Origin: Zoroaster sp. YZ-2022 | Lineage: Eukaryota > Echinodermata > Asteroidea > Forcipulatida > Zoroasteridae | Reading direction: 5' to 3' | DNA: 64,000 bases | NCBI GenBank assembly: GCA_029582265.1 | Contig: JAQQFT010000023.1 | Span: 4,561,688 to 4,625,687, forward strand | Part shown: piece after piece, positions 22,855 to 35,495 of the stretch | Position numbering within the stretch: the stretch's first letter is position 1 | Layout: every line of letters begins with the position of its first letter | Notes under the pieces: model-generated | Told to the model about the DNA's origin: nothing | The model's database searches: none | What the model saw: the letters and a program-made list of their open reading frames with translations, nothing else | Translations under genes and position numbers: made by a program

Positions 22855-23070
22855 TCCAACAATAGCAATTACAATTCATCGGTCATGTCCTTCGAATGAA
22901 AAAATAGAACCAGCCAGAGCATACTGCCTATTTTACACCACCCTCATGGCAAAACATCGATGTCGCCAACCAACAACATTCCTGAGCTACATCCAAAACG
23001 TTAGATTCGAAGGGAGGCTGACCCACCTTTTGCGGTCGCCTCGCACAGTGGCCAAACTGATGATGATCTG
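22855..23070 (+). mobile_element. LINE pol C-terminal fragment
   Basis: The plus-strand translation contains FIGHVLRM near 22878. After frame changes come a PARAYC segment and an arginine-rich stretch with TTFLSYIQNVRFEG. This resembles the GHVLRM...GRP...Y pattern found at the C-terminus of many LINE reverse transcriptase polyproteins. It is a short, frameshifted fragment inside what may be an intron between candidate exons. Confidence 0.45.
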
Positions 23071-23271
23071 ATGATATTTTAGTTTCGTCCATTTTTTTTT
23101 TTAAATTCTGTTATTTGGTGGTTAGAGTGTACCACGTTTTTTGCCAAATGCTTTGAATCATAGCTTGCAGCGAGCCATAAGACGTGAGCCCCCCCTTTGA
23201 AAACAAAAAAACTAATCCCTTTTGGTATTGTGATTGTACATCTATTACTTATGTGATTTTTGATTTGATAG

Positions 23272-23325
23272 GATGGTGAGATAGATGTAAATGAACCCAG
23301 GCTGCACTGTCATCATCTGGTATAA
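23272..23325 (+). other. Candidate terminal coding exon
   Basis: This follows an acceptor-like GATTTTTGATTTGATAG. It reads DGEIDVNEPRLHCHHLV and then TAA at 23323-23325. If spliced to 22386-22436 the frame is kept without a break. It is short enough to be chance, and no polyadenylation signal that I trust follows closely. Confidence 0.22.
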
Positions 23326-25040
23326 GTGGTTCATCAGAGTGAGTAGATATCTTATTTATCTATTTATTTTAATATATTTATTTATTAATTTATAAATGAT
23401 TTATTGGAGGGTGTTGCACCAATGCCTGCCATGCAGGAAAAATGGCAGTTTTAAATTTCTATGGCTTGCTTTTACGTAGTTTACCATGGATGCGGTAATA
23501 GTGAAAATATAGTTCTGAAAGAACGGTTTTTCGTTCTATCAGAACTATTTATTATTTAAAAGAGAATTTCTATGTTGTCACCGCAACTAGTCTTTTGCTT
23601 ATCCTTTTGGACCATGCAAAGCTACAAGTCTTACATATCAAGTCAGTTTATTTCATAAATGTTAATTGTTTACTTGTAATTAAACAAAAGAAATAATAAT
23701 AAAAAGTCTGTATAGCGAAAAAACCGTTTGAAATTTTCGCTATGGCGCATCAAATAACGTGCTTTGTTTTGGGAAATTATACAATTATACTGGTCTTCTG
23801 GCAGATTTTGACTACGTACCTTGCGGGGAGGTAGTAAAACCCTCAGTCAGTCCCTTGGGGACCAGTTATTTATTCATTTCTCTTACCGTGCCATTTGCAT
23901 GCTAATTATGAAGTATTCATCTATATTTTACAAAAAGGGTTTGTAAAATTTACAAGGTTGTTTTTTGATTTCTTTTTCAGATTTTAACGAGGCAAATGTG
24001 TTGTGCTGATTAAAATGCTGATGTATCCTTTTCTAAAAGTCATAAAATAGGACTGGGGATGTTTTAATGCCTGAATATACTTGTATTAAAAGTTCATCAT
24101 TGAATTTATAACAAAACATCCTGTGGAAAATGTTTTTTTGTTCCACAATTTCAGAGAAAATGTCATAAGTTCATGTACAATTTGATTTGTTCATACTAAA
24201 TGATAGTCCCCTCAGGAGAATGTTTTCTCAACTATGATTGAAACCACCTAAGACTAATCAACTTCGCTCTCAGGTAAACCAGGAAAAAATCATTATTGTT
24301 CCTTAATTATATACCAATAGTTTTGATCACTATTAGAAAATTTTCTAACAAAAATGGAGCAGTACAGATAGTGTTTGTGACGTCATCACGATCTAATTTT
24401 AAGGGTTTTAAAGTATGGCCTAGGACGATCACTCATAAATTAACAATATGTTTTTTTTTTATTCCAGGAATCTTGAATAAGCCTAGTATACCTTCCTTAA
24501 TTGATTAAAGAATATATAGTGGTTCAAGTGGTTTAAAGATAAACGTCCACAACAAATTATAAAGCGAACAAATTTTTGAAAATATGATATCGTTAAACTA
24601 AACAACCAAAGTTATAATACTGGGTGTTGGATACTGTAAATAAAAGCGATATTTCAAACGAGGTTGATTTTGGATCCCAAACAAAATGTTGTGGTCATGT
24701 GGGGACCTGAAGATTAAAACACGGTTCCAGGTGCTAATCCTTGACTAATTGTTTCGTTCAATGTCTCAAATGAAAAACTTAAATATCCTTAACCACAGAA
24801 AAATATCAATTCAGCATTTATATCTATTTTACCGACATCTTTAATTGTACATGGTAGTGTTTTTATGAATGTTTCTTCAGTCTCTCAAGAATGTCAACAA
24901 AACGTTCACAGCAATTATAGCCTGCCTGTACGTAATTAATTTGTTTTGTGTTCATTCAGAACAATAAAGACATTTGTGGTGTTCCGAGCCACGTTGGCTC
25001 ATCAGTTTGTGTTTATTTTCCCGGGTTTCGTTGGCATGAA
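23326..25040. other. AT-rich DNA; one small hairpin
   Basis: No gene is recognised. A short inverted repeat at 23512-23545 (GTTCTGA-AAGAACG pairing with CGTTCT-TCAGAAC around a T-rich loop) is the only structured site noticed. A frame at 24296-24508 is not supported. Confidence 0.45.
23512..23545. repeat. Short imperfect hairpin
   Basis: GTTCTGA-AAGAACG and CGTTCTATCAGAAC form an imperfect stem of about 13 base pairs around a T-rich loop. It is not followed by any element I recognise and may simply be the centre of a decayed small inverted repeat. Confidence 0.6.
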
Positions 25041-25044
25041 ACTA

Positions 25045-25140
25045 TTAGAACGGTCCCGGGGAGGATTCTAACCACATTCTGGCGACTCGGCCATCAGAAC
25101 ACAAGTCTGACGCTTTAACTGCTCGCCAAGGCACCCCTTT
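25045..25140 (-). mobile_element. SINE tRNA-like head, minus strand
   Basis: Read on the minus strand this begins TGCCTTGGCGAGCAG (A-box-like TTGGCGAGCAG). It continues TCAGACTTGTGTTCTGATGG, then CCGAGTCGCCAGAATG, and ends with the B-box-like GGTTAGAATCC (25063-25073). It matches in order the head of the SINE at 39700-40075 (GTGTTCTGATGGCTGAGTCG, AGAATGTGGGTTCGAATCC), so it is the same or a closely related tRNA-derived SINE family. No conserved body is visible beyond the head. Confidence 0.7.
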
Positions 25141-25699
25141 TTCCATGATATAGGCTAAAAATAATGTTGAGTCTTTGGGTTGATGTTTGTATTTGAGTTT
25201 TGATTTGATTGGTGTTATTATATTATAATATATTAACAATTCTTCCAAATTAATGATAACAGAGGGATTATTCTGGTAAATGGGCTTTACCGAGTTCCAG
25301 GAACTTGGGATGCTGTCAACCAGTGAAGCAACTTTTTTCAATATGACAGTGATCGAAGTGGCGTAATACAGCCGCATGAACTACATTCAGCCCTGTATCC
25401 TTGGTAAGATAACATTTTGGGTAACTGTTTGAGAGCATTTGATGTTCGTTTTTCTACTGGTAGCGCACAATGTCCTCCCTATATTGAATGGCAAATATCA
25501 TTTTTTTGCGTGAGAAAAAACAAAGCCTTTCCGAGTATTATCGTGCCATTGTTGTTACTAAAAAGGGCACTTGCGCCGATGATGGACGCTAACCAGAAAA
25601 TTAAACTTTGGGAATAAAATGCAATACGGAGCCTGAAGTGAATGCGAAAAAAAAATTTTGTTTTCCGAGAATTTTTTTCATTTTTCGTTCCAGAATTTG
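25141..25699. other. Intergenic AT-rich DNA, nothing recognised
   Basis: Apart from chance open frames (25045-25377 minus, 25417-25617 plus) there is no recognisable feature. Confidence 0.45.
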
Positions 25700-25820
25700 T
25701 TTTGATAATATCTGTTCACGAGATATATTCGTTCGAGATAATATCTGTTTCCCCCGATAATATTCGTTCCACGAGATAATATATGTTCCCACGGGTAATA
25801 TCTGTCCACGGGTAATAAAA
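25700..25820. repeat. Short tandem repeat, ~22-26 bp unit
   Basis: Five imperfect units of the form GTTCCCACGAGATAATATCT follow each other (GTTCACGAGATATATTC, GTTCGAGATAATATCT, CCCCGATAATATTCGTTCC, CACGAGATAATATATG, CACGGGTAATATCT). The minus-strand open frame across it is a by-product. Confidence 0.8.
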
Positions 25821-26599
25821 AAAAATCTGAAACGAAAAAATCCGCATGTCACTTCCCGGCCCGTAGGTCAATATTCTGTAAAATATGTTCCATTTCTGGG
25901 GCCCCATCGGCTGAAGGAAAAATTAAATTAAATTGGCAATAAGATTAGCTACAAATACACCGATTTGAATATATTGACAACAAAAAACAGGAGGGCCTTT
26001 AAATAGGGGAAAAACGAACGTTTGGTTATGTCCAAATCTTTGTTTATAGGAAAATAAAGAAAATAGTCGGGTTCACTGCGGTATTTCCTAAATACTGAAC
26101 TATTGTTAGTTGTCATCAATGCAATCTAGTTGATTCTTTGAATACGCTGTACAAGTGCACTTTATAATCTGCAGGACATAATGACGAGAGTTCATATTTT
26201 AAAAACTGATGTATTTCCCCTTTATTTTGTTTCAGGGTATAACTTATCCCTGAATGCATTGAACACAATACTTGGTAGTTTCAACTGACGGAAGAATTGC
26301 GTTTGATAACTTTGTGCTGTGTAGATCCGCCTACGTTTTCTTAAAAGGTAATAGTAGATTATAGTCACGGTAAAGTATCTCAATATTTTCAATCAATTCA
26401 CAACCACACTCCACACATAATGGCATCAAGTCACATAATTAGAGAGTATCATACTTGAACCACAGCCTCCTGGCAGGGGGATAATTCACGATGATTATAT
26501 TTAACTACCTGTTTTATTCCCGTAAATAGATTTATTAAAAAGCATACATTCAAAGATATGATATTACTATACGTATAGGCCTCCTATTACTTCTGGTAG
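25821..26599. other. Intergenic DNA, nothing recognised
   Basis: No gene, RNA or repeat is visible to me in this stretch. Confidence 0.45.
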
Positions 26600-27669
26600 T
26601 TGGTACGAGTTGGCAAGGGGACGATTGGGTGAGTACGAGTTGACTAAATGGTATGAGTTGTGCACAGCTTTATCATAAAGTTGACATATGGCATAGTTTT
26701 GGACCTTTATTTTTTATATTTTACCTGTATTGTCATTCACTTTCCAAATTCTACTCTTTTCTCCAAACCTTGCTGACCAAGCCAATTAATCATACCCAAC
26801 AAATATTGCTTACCTGGCTAAAAACAAAAGGGGGCCGAATAAAAAACAGAGATTTGTTCAAGAAGAAGATTTAAAAAAAGCAATTGTTACCAAAGGAAAG
26901 AAATTGCAAAAGTATAAATAATAATTTGTTTTGACAAAGTTTTTCTTTATCATCCCTAGAAAATGCAGGTCAAAAAAATGGGCATTCATTCCGAAGGATT
27001 GAATGAAGGAAATTTTTGGGGGGAACATCCCAACGTCCACTTGGCTTGTAAATACGTCCGGTACGAGTGCAGTCGATGGCCCCAAGCGAAAAGGGAAACC
27101 GACCGCCCACCTTTTTTTTTTAACAGTTTGCACAGGAAATTTTATCCATTTTGGGGGCGATATGCGGCCCAAAAGATTAACGGCCAGTGGTGGGCCCCAT
27201 CACCTCTGCTACTGAGGCTGGTAGCCGGATCCAAAAACGAAAAGTTGCCATGCCCACTGGTGAAAAGCTCACCAGTGTCTCATCCCTTTTGGCAGAAATT
27301 TTTGTAAACCAAATTTTTCCTTTTATCAAATCGAAAAATTTTTTTGATAGGTGCCAGGAGATGTTCAGCACGATTAATCCTGTTCTTAAATTTTAGACCT
27401 TTTACATGCAAACATGGTGCCCAGTTACATAAGGCGTGAGAAAAAGATCGTGGTATGGAGGAGTTTAAAACACGAGCAAATGCTTCTTTAAAAGAAAGAT
27501 AGTTTTATTTATAGTTTTTAAAATTTGTAATTTGTGTTTCTTACAAGAAGAGGGGGTTTGCTTATAAAGAAGCTTTTTTATGAGCAATTACTTATTTTAT
27601 TTATAAATATTCAAGAAAAATAGAAAAAGCAATGTACTTTTTTTTTATTCGGCCCATTGCCCGGTTCTT

Positions 27670-27779
27670 TTCTTCTTCTTCTTCTTCTTCTTCTTCTTCT
27701 TCTTCTTCTTCTTCTTCTTCTTCTTCTTCTTCTTCTTCTTCTTCTTCTTCTTCTTCTTCTTCTTCTTCTTCTTCTTCTT
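27670..27779. repeat. (TTC)n microsatellite, about 36 units
   Basis: An almost uninterrupted TTC tract, with GAA on the other strand. The minus-strand poly-Arg and poly-Lys open frames over it are artefacts of the repeat. Confidence 0.98.
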
Positions 27780-30700
27780 TTTCTTTTTGACCAACTTCTC
27801 AATTATTTTTTCCAAAAGATCAATTGAAGGGGTGATACTGAACAAAATGGGTTTCAACCTTCAATACAGATGTAAGTTAAACGTCATAGGGGAAAGAATA
27901 ATAGCATTCTGTACAGTCTTTCACGCAAGATTTTGTTCTTTGGGAGATCGAGAAAGACAAGGGGCCCTATTCATAAAATAAAAATTACTTTCTAGTAAAA
28001 GCTAAAGAAAAGCCAGGGGTAAAAAGGGCTAGTTCAATTCAAAATCTTATTCATAACCATTTGCAAATGATTACAGTTTTTACTTTGGGGTAGTAAGTTT
28101 CAAGTAGTTGCTATTGTACACAGACCATCCACGAGTCTCGGTATTTTGGGGATGAAGGTGTTTGGGTTTATTCCACATTTTCTTTGTCAAACCAAATAAA
28201 GTTCTGTAAGTGGTGGGGTTGACTTCATCGATTAAGTGATGTTTACACCTTAGGTTTTGGTCTTGGACGAAAAAAAGGCAGAAATGGATATGTCTGTATT
28301 GATAAACCAAAGCAAAATTAGGTGCTTGACAATCACTAGTAAAGCTAGTGGGGCATTTTATGAATACAAATTAAGTTTGGGGGGCTAATTTTCAGATTTT
28401 TTTTAAGTAAAAAAAATTTAATGTTTTAAAAATTTTTAGCTTTACTTGAAAGTCATTCTTTTTTGAATAAATTTGAAAAAGGGTTAGAAAATTGTTACTA
28501 GTAAAAAACTATTTTTATGAATAGGGTTTGTCACCCAATTGTTTCTCGATTGCAATTTTCCCTCATGCAGCAGCGGCACCAGCCCCGTTAAACGGGGGGA
28601 AAAGGGGGGGAATTTTAATTTTTGGGGCAAACATTAATTTTTAATGAAATTTTTGACGTTAAAAAAAGCATTGTTCCATCGAGGAAAAAATTTGGGGGAA
28701 AATTTGGGGGGAAAATTGGGGAAAAGAAAGAACAATTTCCCCCCCGAGCGCCCCCCTGTCCTCATGGGGTATTTTTAAAAAAGTTTTGCCTGTTGAGATA
28801 TATATGACATCGCCCCCGACACCGTACATTGACTGGCTCAACTTTAAAACATTTGGGGTTTGTGCAAAACCAAATTGTTTTTTAAATAATGAGGGTTTCC
28901 ACTTTTCCCCGGACCCTTCACTGAGGCTTTGTAAGCAAACATTATTAATCTGAGGCATCGTCCTTTAGTAATTCGCCGCACTGTGAAATGCCATTTACTT
29001 TTGGCTTACATTTCTGGGAAAAATGTACAAAACCATGGCGTATTATGGTTGAAATTTTATTGTCGGTTACAGAAAAAAAAAATCATAGTAAAATTGTATG
29101 ATTTACGGGAAAAAAAACCCGAAAGGGGAAAAAGTTATTTAACCACTGATTTTACTAGATAAAATTTTAAAGGGACGAATGACCTCAATTTTGTTTCAGA
29201 ACATCTGTGATTTTGTTCTTCTTGTCAACGAGTTGTTGTTGGGAAAAAAAGTTTGAATGCTTTCCATTTTAAAGATTTTAAAGAAAATGATCCTCAAAGG
29301 GACATATTTTTTAAGAAGAAACGAAAAAGACTACTTAATTCGTTGGTGTTTACTTTGTGGTGAAAATTATTGAGTAAATAAAACATTAATATTTTTTATG
29401 AAAAAAAATGTTTTATTTGAAAATGTTAACAGTATTTTTTACACATTTCAATGTTAAAAAATATTTTTTGAAAAAATTTTAACCACTTTCCATTTTATTG
29501 GTCTTTCAAGAATATTGTTTAAAAAGTTTTGAGAGCTTCCCCAAAATTATACAATTTTTTTTAAAAAAATCTTTTCAAGATTAAAAAAAATTTTTACAAC
29601 CATTGGGATAAGATGAAGCAATTCAACGCTTTGGGAGTTTTCGTGCCCCATCAACTTTAACATTTTGGGGGGTGAGTCTTTAACCAAAATCAATTTTTGA
29701 GACCAAATTCCCCGGGCGCAAGACGTCAACGCAATATGATCACGCATTGAAATTTGCTTTTTTACAAGAGAACCCTTCACTGAAAAAACGAAACATCAAA
29801 CGGGTAATTTTATTTGTAATTTACGTCCAGTTGATGATGTAACTTAGGGCTATTTGGGGATAAATTGAGGACATATTATGAATTATTTATTTTCAGTTCA
29901 CCCAAAGGGGCCATATACGTGTAATCAAACACGGGGAGTAAAAGAACTTCGTTATCATCATAGAGAGCGGGAATTTTTAACACGACTTACAGCAACCGTT
30001 TTAGACATACTTTTTCAAGAAAAATTTAAAAGCTACCTTTTAATATGTATTTGAAAAGTGATTGTTTTGATTTATCTTAAGTTTCTTTTAAATGTTTCAT
30101 AGAATAGTTTTTAGTACTAAACAGATTTAAAGAAACCCTTTACATTAGAAAATTTTCAGTGTTTAATTTTTCGTCATATCTCTGTCCTGTTTAAGTTTTT
30201 GTCCCATGGGAAAACCCAAAAAGATTATTTCATTTATTTTCCTACATGTTGACAAAAATATTCATCCATGTATTTCTTTTCAACACGTAAATTTGTGTAA
30301 AGCAATTATTACGTACTGTTATGTATACAAAACTTATTGTGCAGCATGAAAAAAGCCCATTTTCTTTTTAAGGGAATTAAAATCGTGAGGCCTTCACGGT
30401 ATATTCTTTTTTATCGACATAAACCCCAAAAAAGGTTTTGGCTATTTACTTTTTTGAAATATTGTGTTTTTTTTTAAAAAATGTCTTAGACTTAGACAGT
30501 TAGACTGTATTGGTTGTTATTTCAGAGGTTGGTTTTTTAATGTACATGCAAAGGGGGGCATAGAAAAAAAAAAGGTTTTCAATATTCCCATTGTTGAAAT
30601 TTTCCCCTTTTAAATTTTTCACCCCATGGGGAAATAAAAGGCTATGAGAAAATAATTAATTTTGAAGTTTTTTTTTTGTTATTCATTGCTCAGGGTATAT

Positions 30701-32931
30701 GGGAGAGAAGATTTTACGGAATGGGGGTGGGGGAAAAAAAAAATCCCCCGGAATAATTGTCCCGGAAAATTTTTCGTGTTCTGAATAAGGAACGATAATT
30801 ATTTTGGGGCATCCCAACCCCACCCCCCCTGGTGGTGCCCCAGGCATCAATAGGAGGCCCGTACGTTTGAAGTTTTTCATCTTAGAGAAGGAATTGTAAA
30901 ATTTAAAAAAAATACCCCAATACTTAATGTCTTCCCAAAACAAAAAAAAAACCTGTTGGGAGCTCAGCATTTATTAAATTTCCTTTGTAGTTTCACATAG
31001 ACAAATCATTTATTTACCCCAAACCCTCCCCGATAAAATAGAGGAAAGAAACCCTTTGAAAAAACAAAACTTAAATAGTAAATATATAGGGATTATAAAG
31101 GGGGCATTGGGTATGTATGGAAGCCTACTGCGAAGAAGTGTGTGGGGGGAGGGGGGACCCCCCACACCCCTTTTCGCAGTGGCGTACCGGTAGTTAAAAT
31201 TTTTTTCCAGGGGGGAGACTTTCCATTTGCCCCCGACTGTACGACGCAAATGAGGGATTTTCTTAAATAAAGGGATGCAATTGAATGATATTTCAAATAT
31301 TTAAGGGATCAGGGAATACGAAAAAAGGTACAACTAAAATAAAAGGAAACATTTTATTGTCACTTTAATGCTGTGACAGTTTGTTTTTTATTCGGGCATG
31401 TTTTTTAATTTTTTCATTCATTTTCAAACTCGGAATGTGTTTTTGGTTAAACGAAGGATAAACATTGGGTTTAAAAACATTTCAACTGGTTAAAATATCT
31501 TTAAAACCCAAATTAAAATTTTATCCATAGGAAACATGTTTTTTTAAAAAAAAAAAAAAATTTATTTTTTTTTATTTAAAGAAGCAGTTTTGGTGGTTTT
31601 ACAGAAGGGGAATTTAAATTTGTCGGAAAATTAAAATGGAAAATTTTTAAATTTTATAATATAAAACCCCTAAAAAAAGTTCTCCCCCCCGTTTGGGGGA
31701 TGATATATTTTGTTCCCGATGTATAAAAAAGAAACTGGGTCATTAAAAAGCTTGATTTTCCCTTTTACAATGATGTGCCATCTGCCGTGATTATGTAATC
31801 ATGGAATGTGCATTCCCTGAATACAGGGCAAAGTCTGAAGGGAAATGTTGAAAAAAGCTTTGTTTTCAAACCGGCCCATTTCGGAAGATGAAAGTGTTTT
31901 GAATGGGCCCAAATGACAGTGTGTCTTGATGAATGTCAATGGTCCCTTAATAATGTTTGTGTGAGGTAGAGCTGCATTTTCTGAGTGGTCTTTTTTAAAG
32001 TGTTTAAAGATCCCCGCTTATCGAATCTCCTAAAGGCCCAAGAAATTTGGACAACCCGGCTGATCCTGTTGAAGTGGGAACGCCATCCCACAGTTTTTGT
32101 GTGAGGGGTTTAACGTTTCGGGGGCCCACCCCCCCTTGACTTACTGACATGAAACCCATTTCTCAAAAAAGAAGGAGGGGAGAGTGAGAGAAATTTTTTT
32201 CGTGTCATCATTTTTGTATTAAAGTTTGGATAAATTTAACATTGAAAAAACGAATTTTGCAACATTTCATTTTTGACCTTGTGTATTCAAAGAACTGGAT
32301 TCCATGATTGCATACAAAATACATCATTGTAAAGAGGAAAACGTTTTAATACATTTTTTTTTTTATATTTTTCCCCTTTGCTTATTATGGTTTTTTTCCC
32401 CCAAATATCCAAACCCCTTGCCCGGGGCTCCCCCCCCCCTCCCTTCAGCTACCCCCACCGCGTTTCGTCAAACGAAGATTCCACGCAAATGTAAATAAAT
32501 GTTTGTTTTTTCCCTTTAAAGGCACGAGAAATAAACTGAAATTTCACAGGTTGGTTTTAAAAAAATTTTACGAAGTATATTGGATGTTTTATGTACAGAA
32601 TTTCACCAAACGTATACATACTGGCTTAAAAGGGGGTTTTCCCAAAATTTCAGCCTGTACTTCAAGCAAATGTATTAAAAAGTAGTAGCCCTTATAAAAA
32701 AAATTTAATAGTGATTTTTGATCTGTGTACAAAATGGATTGAACTAATAACCCCGGGGGTTGCCAAGTGATGTGACAAAATTCATGCAAAAAGCGTTTTC
32801 TGGGTATACAACACCAAAACCAACGTCAAAGGGGTTTGAGTTTTTAAAACCCCTACGCTGGGGGAGGGGTTTTAATTGTTGACTTTTTTTTTTTATATTG
32901 AAGTCATGGCAAAACGCATTAAATTTTCCAG

Positions 32932-33086
32932 ACCAGGAAACCGTTTCGTCACCAGAAATCAGTCAGCTGTATGATGAGGATGAATGCATGCACAATGGGC
33001 CCCAAAAAAAACATGTGTTAAGGACGACATTCGATTCAAGCCTTTTTAGATCGGATAGTAATACTAGCAGCACCGGGGGACAATGA
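32932..33086 (+). other. Candidate terminal coding exon, unknown protein
   Basis: An acceptor-like ATTAAATTTTCCAG precedes an open frame of about 51 codons that is serine- and acid-rich: DQETVSSPEISQLYDEDECM, then KHVLRTTFDSSLFRSDSNTS, ending STGGQ and TGA at 33084-33086. Composition is protein-like and not a simple translation of homopolymers. The stop could be produced by a sequencing error. No family is recognised. Confidence 0.3.
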
Positions 33087-34398
33087 GTGGTATCATCCGG
33101 CGTCGGTCCTAACGGTCTTAAAGGTTTGAGGATGTGATCTTTTTCCTGGGGAAGTGGGTGAAAAGTTTCATCTACAACATCTGAAAAAATTTAAAATCAA
33201 AACACCCAAACTATTCGCCTGATGTACCAAAACAGAAGAAAAATAAGATGAAATCGGACAGCAAAAAAGAAGTAAAAACGGTAACAGTGGGGCTGATAGA
33301 ACGGGGGAAAACTCACCATAGATGACCCGGGGAAAACAGTTCCTTTTCCCGCAACCAAACGGGTTGACGGGCGATTTTGAATAGGTTAAGATCCGGGATA
33401 TCACGGTTTTGAGAGTGGATTGGTCAGGAGTTATCAAAAAGAAGGCCCCCGATCCCTATTCGGTCAGTTAAAAAGGGCGTTAATGATTTTTTGAGTTTAA
33501 CATCCTAAAACGAGGGAGTTTTGGGGAAAACCAGGGGTCTTATTGGGTTTTCGATCAGCCCAAACGGTTTTATTATTATTTAAAAAAAACCCCCCCAAAT
33601 TGGAGAAAAGGCTTTTTGGTCAAAATTGAGTTTTAAAATTTTCTTTTTCAAATCCCTTTTTGTTTTAGTGACATTTAAAAATGCACTTTTGCTGAAATGC
33701 ATGGTTTAACCAACCAGGGAAAAAGATTCCTAAATTTCAATAAGTTCAGTTTAAACTTATTTTCATGAGAAACTATTTGTCTGACTTTCATCTTTAGAAA
33801 ACAGGAATTTTTTGTCGAAATAAGAAGTTGCGGGGCAAAGTTTTTTTCAACATCACATTTAAAAAAAAATTTACGTTTTGCATATCTTCTCAAAAATGAG
33901 CCCATTTAAAAAAATTTTCCCGTTTGGTTTTTTTTTTCCTTGGTTTTTCGAAGAATGTTGTTTTAAACCTAACAACAACATATTGAAAACTGCACAGAGT
34001 GTACCAATTTTAAAACTTATCTGATTACGAATGTGATGGTTTATGGTTTCCCCCCGGGCCCATGTGAAACAAATTCTATAACCATTATATGTTTGATTCG
34101 TTGGAAAACACAAAACATCTACAGAAAAAAGTCAACATCAAGGTTAAAGTCAAGACTTACAGAAGGGAAGCACAGCATATGGGGGTGCCCCCCCCAGCCC
34201 ACCCGTCATGTTCCAGGAAATTTTTATTAATTTCGTCAGGTTTCTGGTTTTGCCTGTGGGAAAACAATCACCTTGCCGCATCCCATTATTCTTTTACTTG
34301 CCCCCTATCCAAAAATTTTTTTTTATCAGTTTAATCATTTTCAAACCAAGTTTTCACTTTAAAAGTAATTTTAAGTCTAAATGTGTTTGTCTTTTTAG

Positions 34399-34652
34399 GC
34401 ACTTTTGAAATGCAAAATTTGTCTAAAACTAAAAACCATCCTTGGGTCGTACAGCAATTTTTACCCAGGGAAACACTTCAAATTTTTTTGACACAGAGTG
34501 TATCGCAACTGACCAAGCCATCCCAGGTGGAAAATACCAAATTACATCGACAAAAGGGGAAAAGGAAAAACAAACACCGCAACCATTATGTACCTATATC
34601 AACTGTTTCCCCCCTCCACCCCGGGCCGCCTGTGTTTGATAGTGGGGACAAG
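34399..34652 (+). other. Candidate internal exon, unknown protein
   Basis: Acceptor TTTGTCTTTTTAG and donor AAG-GTGAGT bracket about 84 open codons. The translation includes QNLSKTKNHPWVVQQFLPRE, a basic stretch with KGKRKNKHRNHYVP, and PLHPGPPVFDSGDK. An internal acceptor-like TTTTTTTGACACAG at 34481-34494 offers a shorter alternative exon. The basic, proline-containing composition does not identify a family, and homopolymer errors make the exact frame uncertain. Confidence 0.3.
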
Positions 34653-35185
34653 GTGAGTTTCCTTTTTTTTTTTGCCCGATCAGGGCTTTTTTCATGTCAC
34701 GCGAAGTGATTCAATATCGCCCCCTATATGGGTGTTGGGAAGGGGAGGGTATTGTCGTTCCAATTCCCTATGGGGGAATGAAATTTTTAAATTTACAATC
34801 CCCACATCAAGAGACGGGGGGGCCCGGGAACAATTTTATAGGCTAAAGGGGATTATCATCGTCCTGGGTGAAAGAAATGTACACAAGGGAAGCACATCCA
34901 TATTTTGGCAAGATTTTTCATTCACTGGGAATCTAGGGGCAATTTTTTTTCCTTTTGTAAAAGAGCTTGTTTTTTGTGACCCTTTTGGGACTTGACCCGA
35001 ATCTATCCATAAGCCTGTATGAAATTAAACGAAATAATTTGACGTATTCGTACACAATATGCATTGCAGTTTTTTGGTTTTCCCTTTTAAACTTTTTTTT
35101 TTTTAAACCCGATCAATTATCTATTTGTTATTGTTTTTTCAGGTGCTTAAACCTTTTTTTATCGTTCCCTTTTAATTTTCCATAG

Positions 35186-35495
35186 TGACCAATCCCACTT
35201 CAATTTTAAGTTTTCCCGCCCCCTTTGACATTCAGGAAGAGACCACCATTGTATCTAATCCCATGCGTATTCCTTTTGTTTTGGGGATAGAACATGATTC
35301 AAAACGAATGCCTAATCTATTTTTTTTTTCTAAAAACCAAAAAACCCTTGGTCATATCCCAATTAAATTGGGATTGGTCAGGCAAAAGGGGGCGAACTTT
35401 ACAAAGTTCCCCATTGCAATATTCTATGATGATTTTTTTAATTCAAATTCACTTGAAAGATACAAGGTTTTAAAGCCCGAACGGTTTTCACAAAG
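35186..35495 (+). other. Candidate internal exon, 310 nt, unknown protein
   Basis: TTTTAATTTTCCATAG precedes and AAAG-GTAATA follows. The interior stays open in one frame for about 103 codons, unusual for AT-rich sequence. It includes SNPMRIPFVLGIEHDSKRMP, GHIPIKLGLVRQKGANFTKF and FYDDFFNSNSLERYKVL. A further open stretch at 35518-35733 (DPREEGPFLFIQGVNPTEF) may continue the gene. I do not recognise the domain. With 32932-33086 and 34399-34652 it may be part of a plus-strand host gene fragmented by errors. Confidence 0.33.

Noticed and set aside
27611..27857. Poly-Arg and poly-Lys open frames on the minus strand
   Set aside because: They are translations of the (TTC)n microsatellite in two frames and have no other protein-like content.
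31169..31182. hAT-type left end CAGTGGCGTACCGG
   Set aside because: It is probably another MITE fragment, but the surrounding homopolymer errors prevent finding a partner end.
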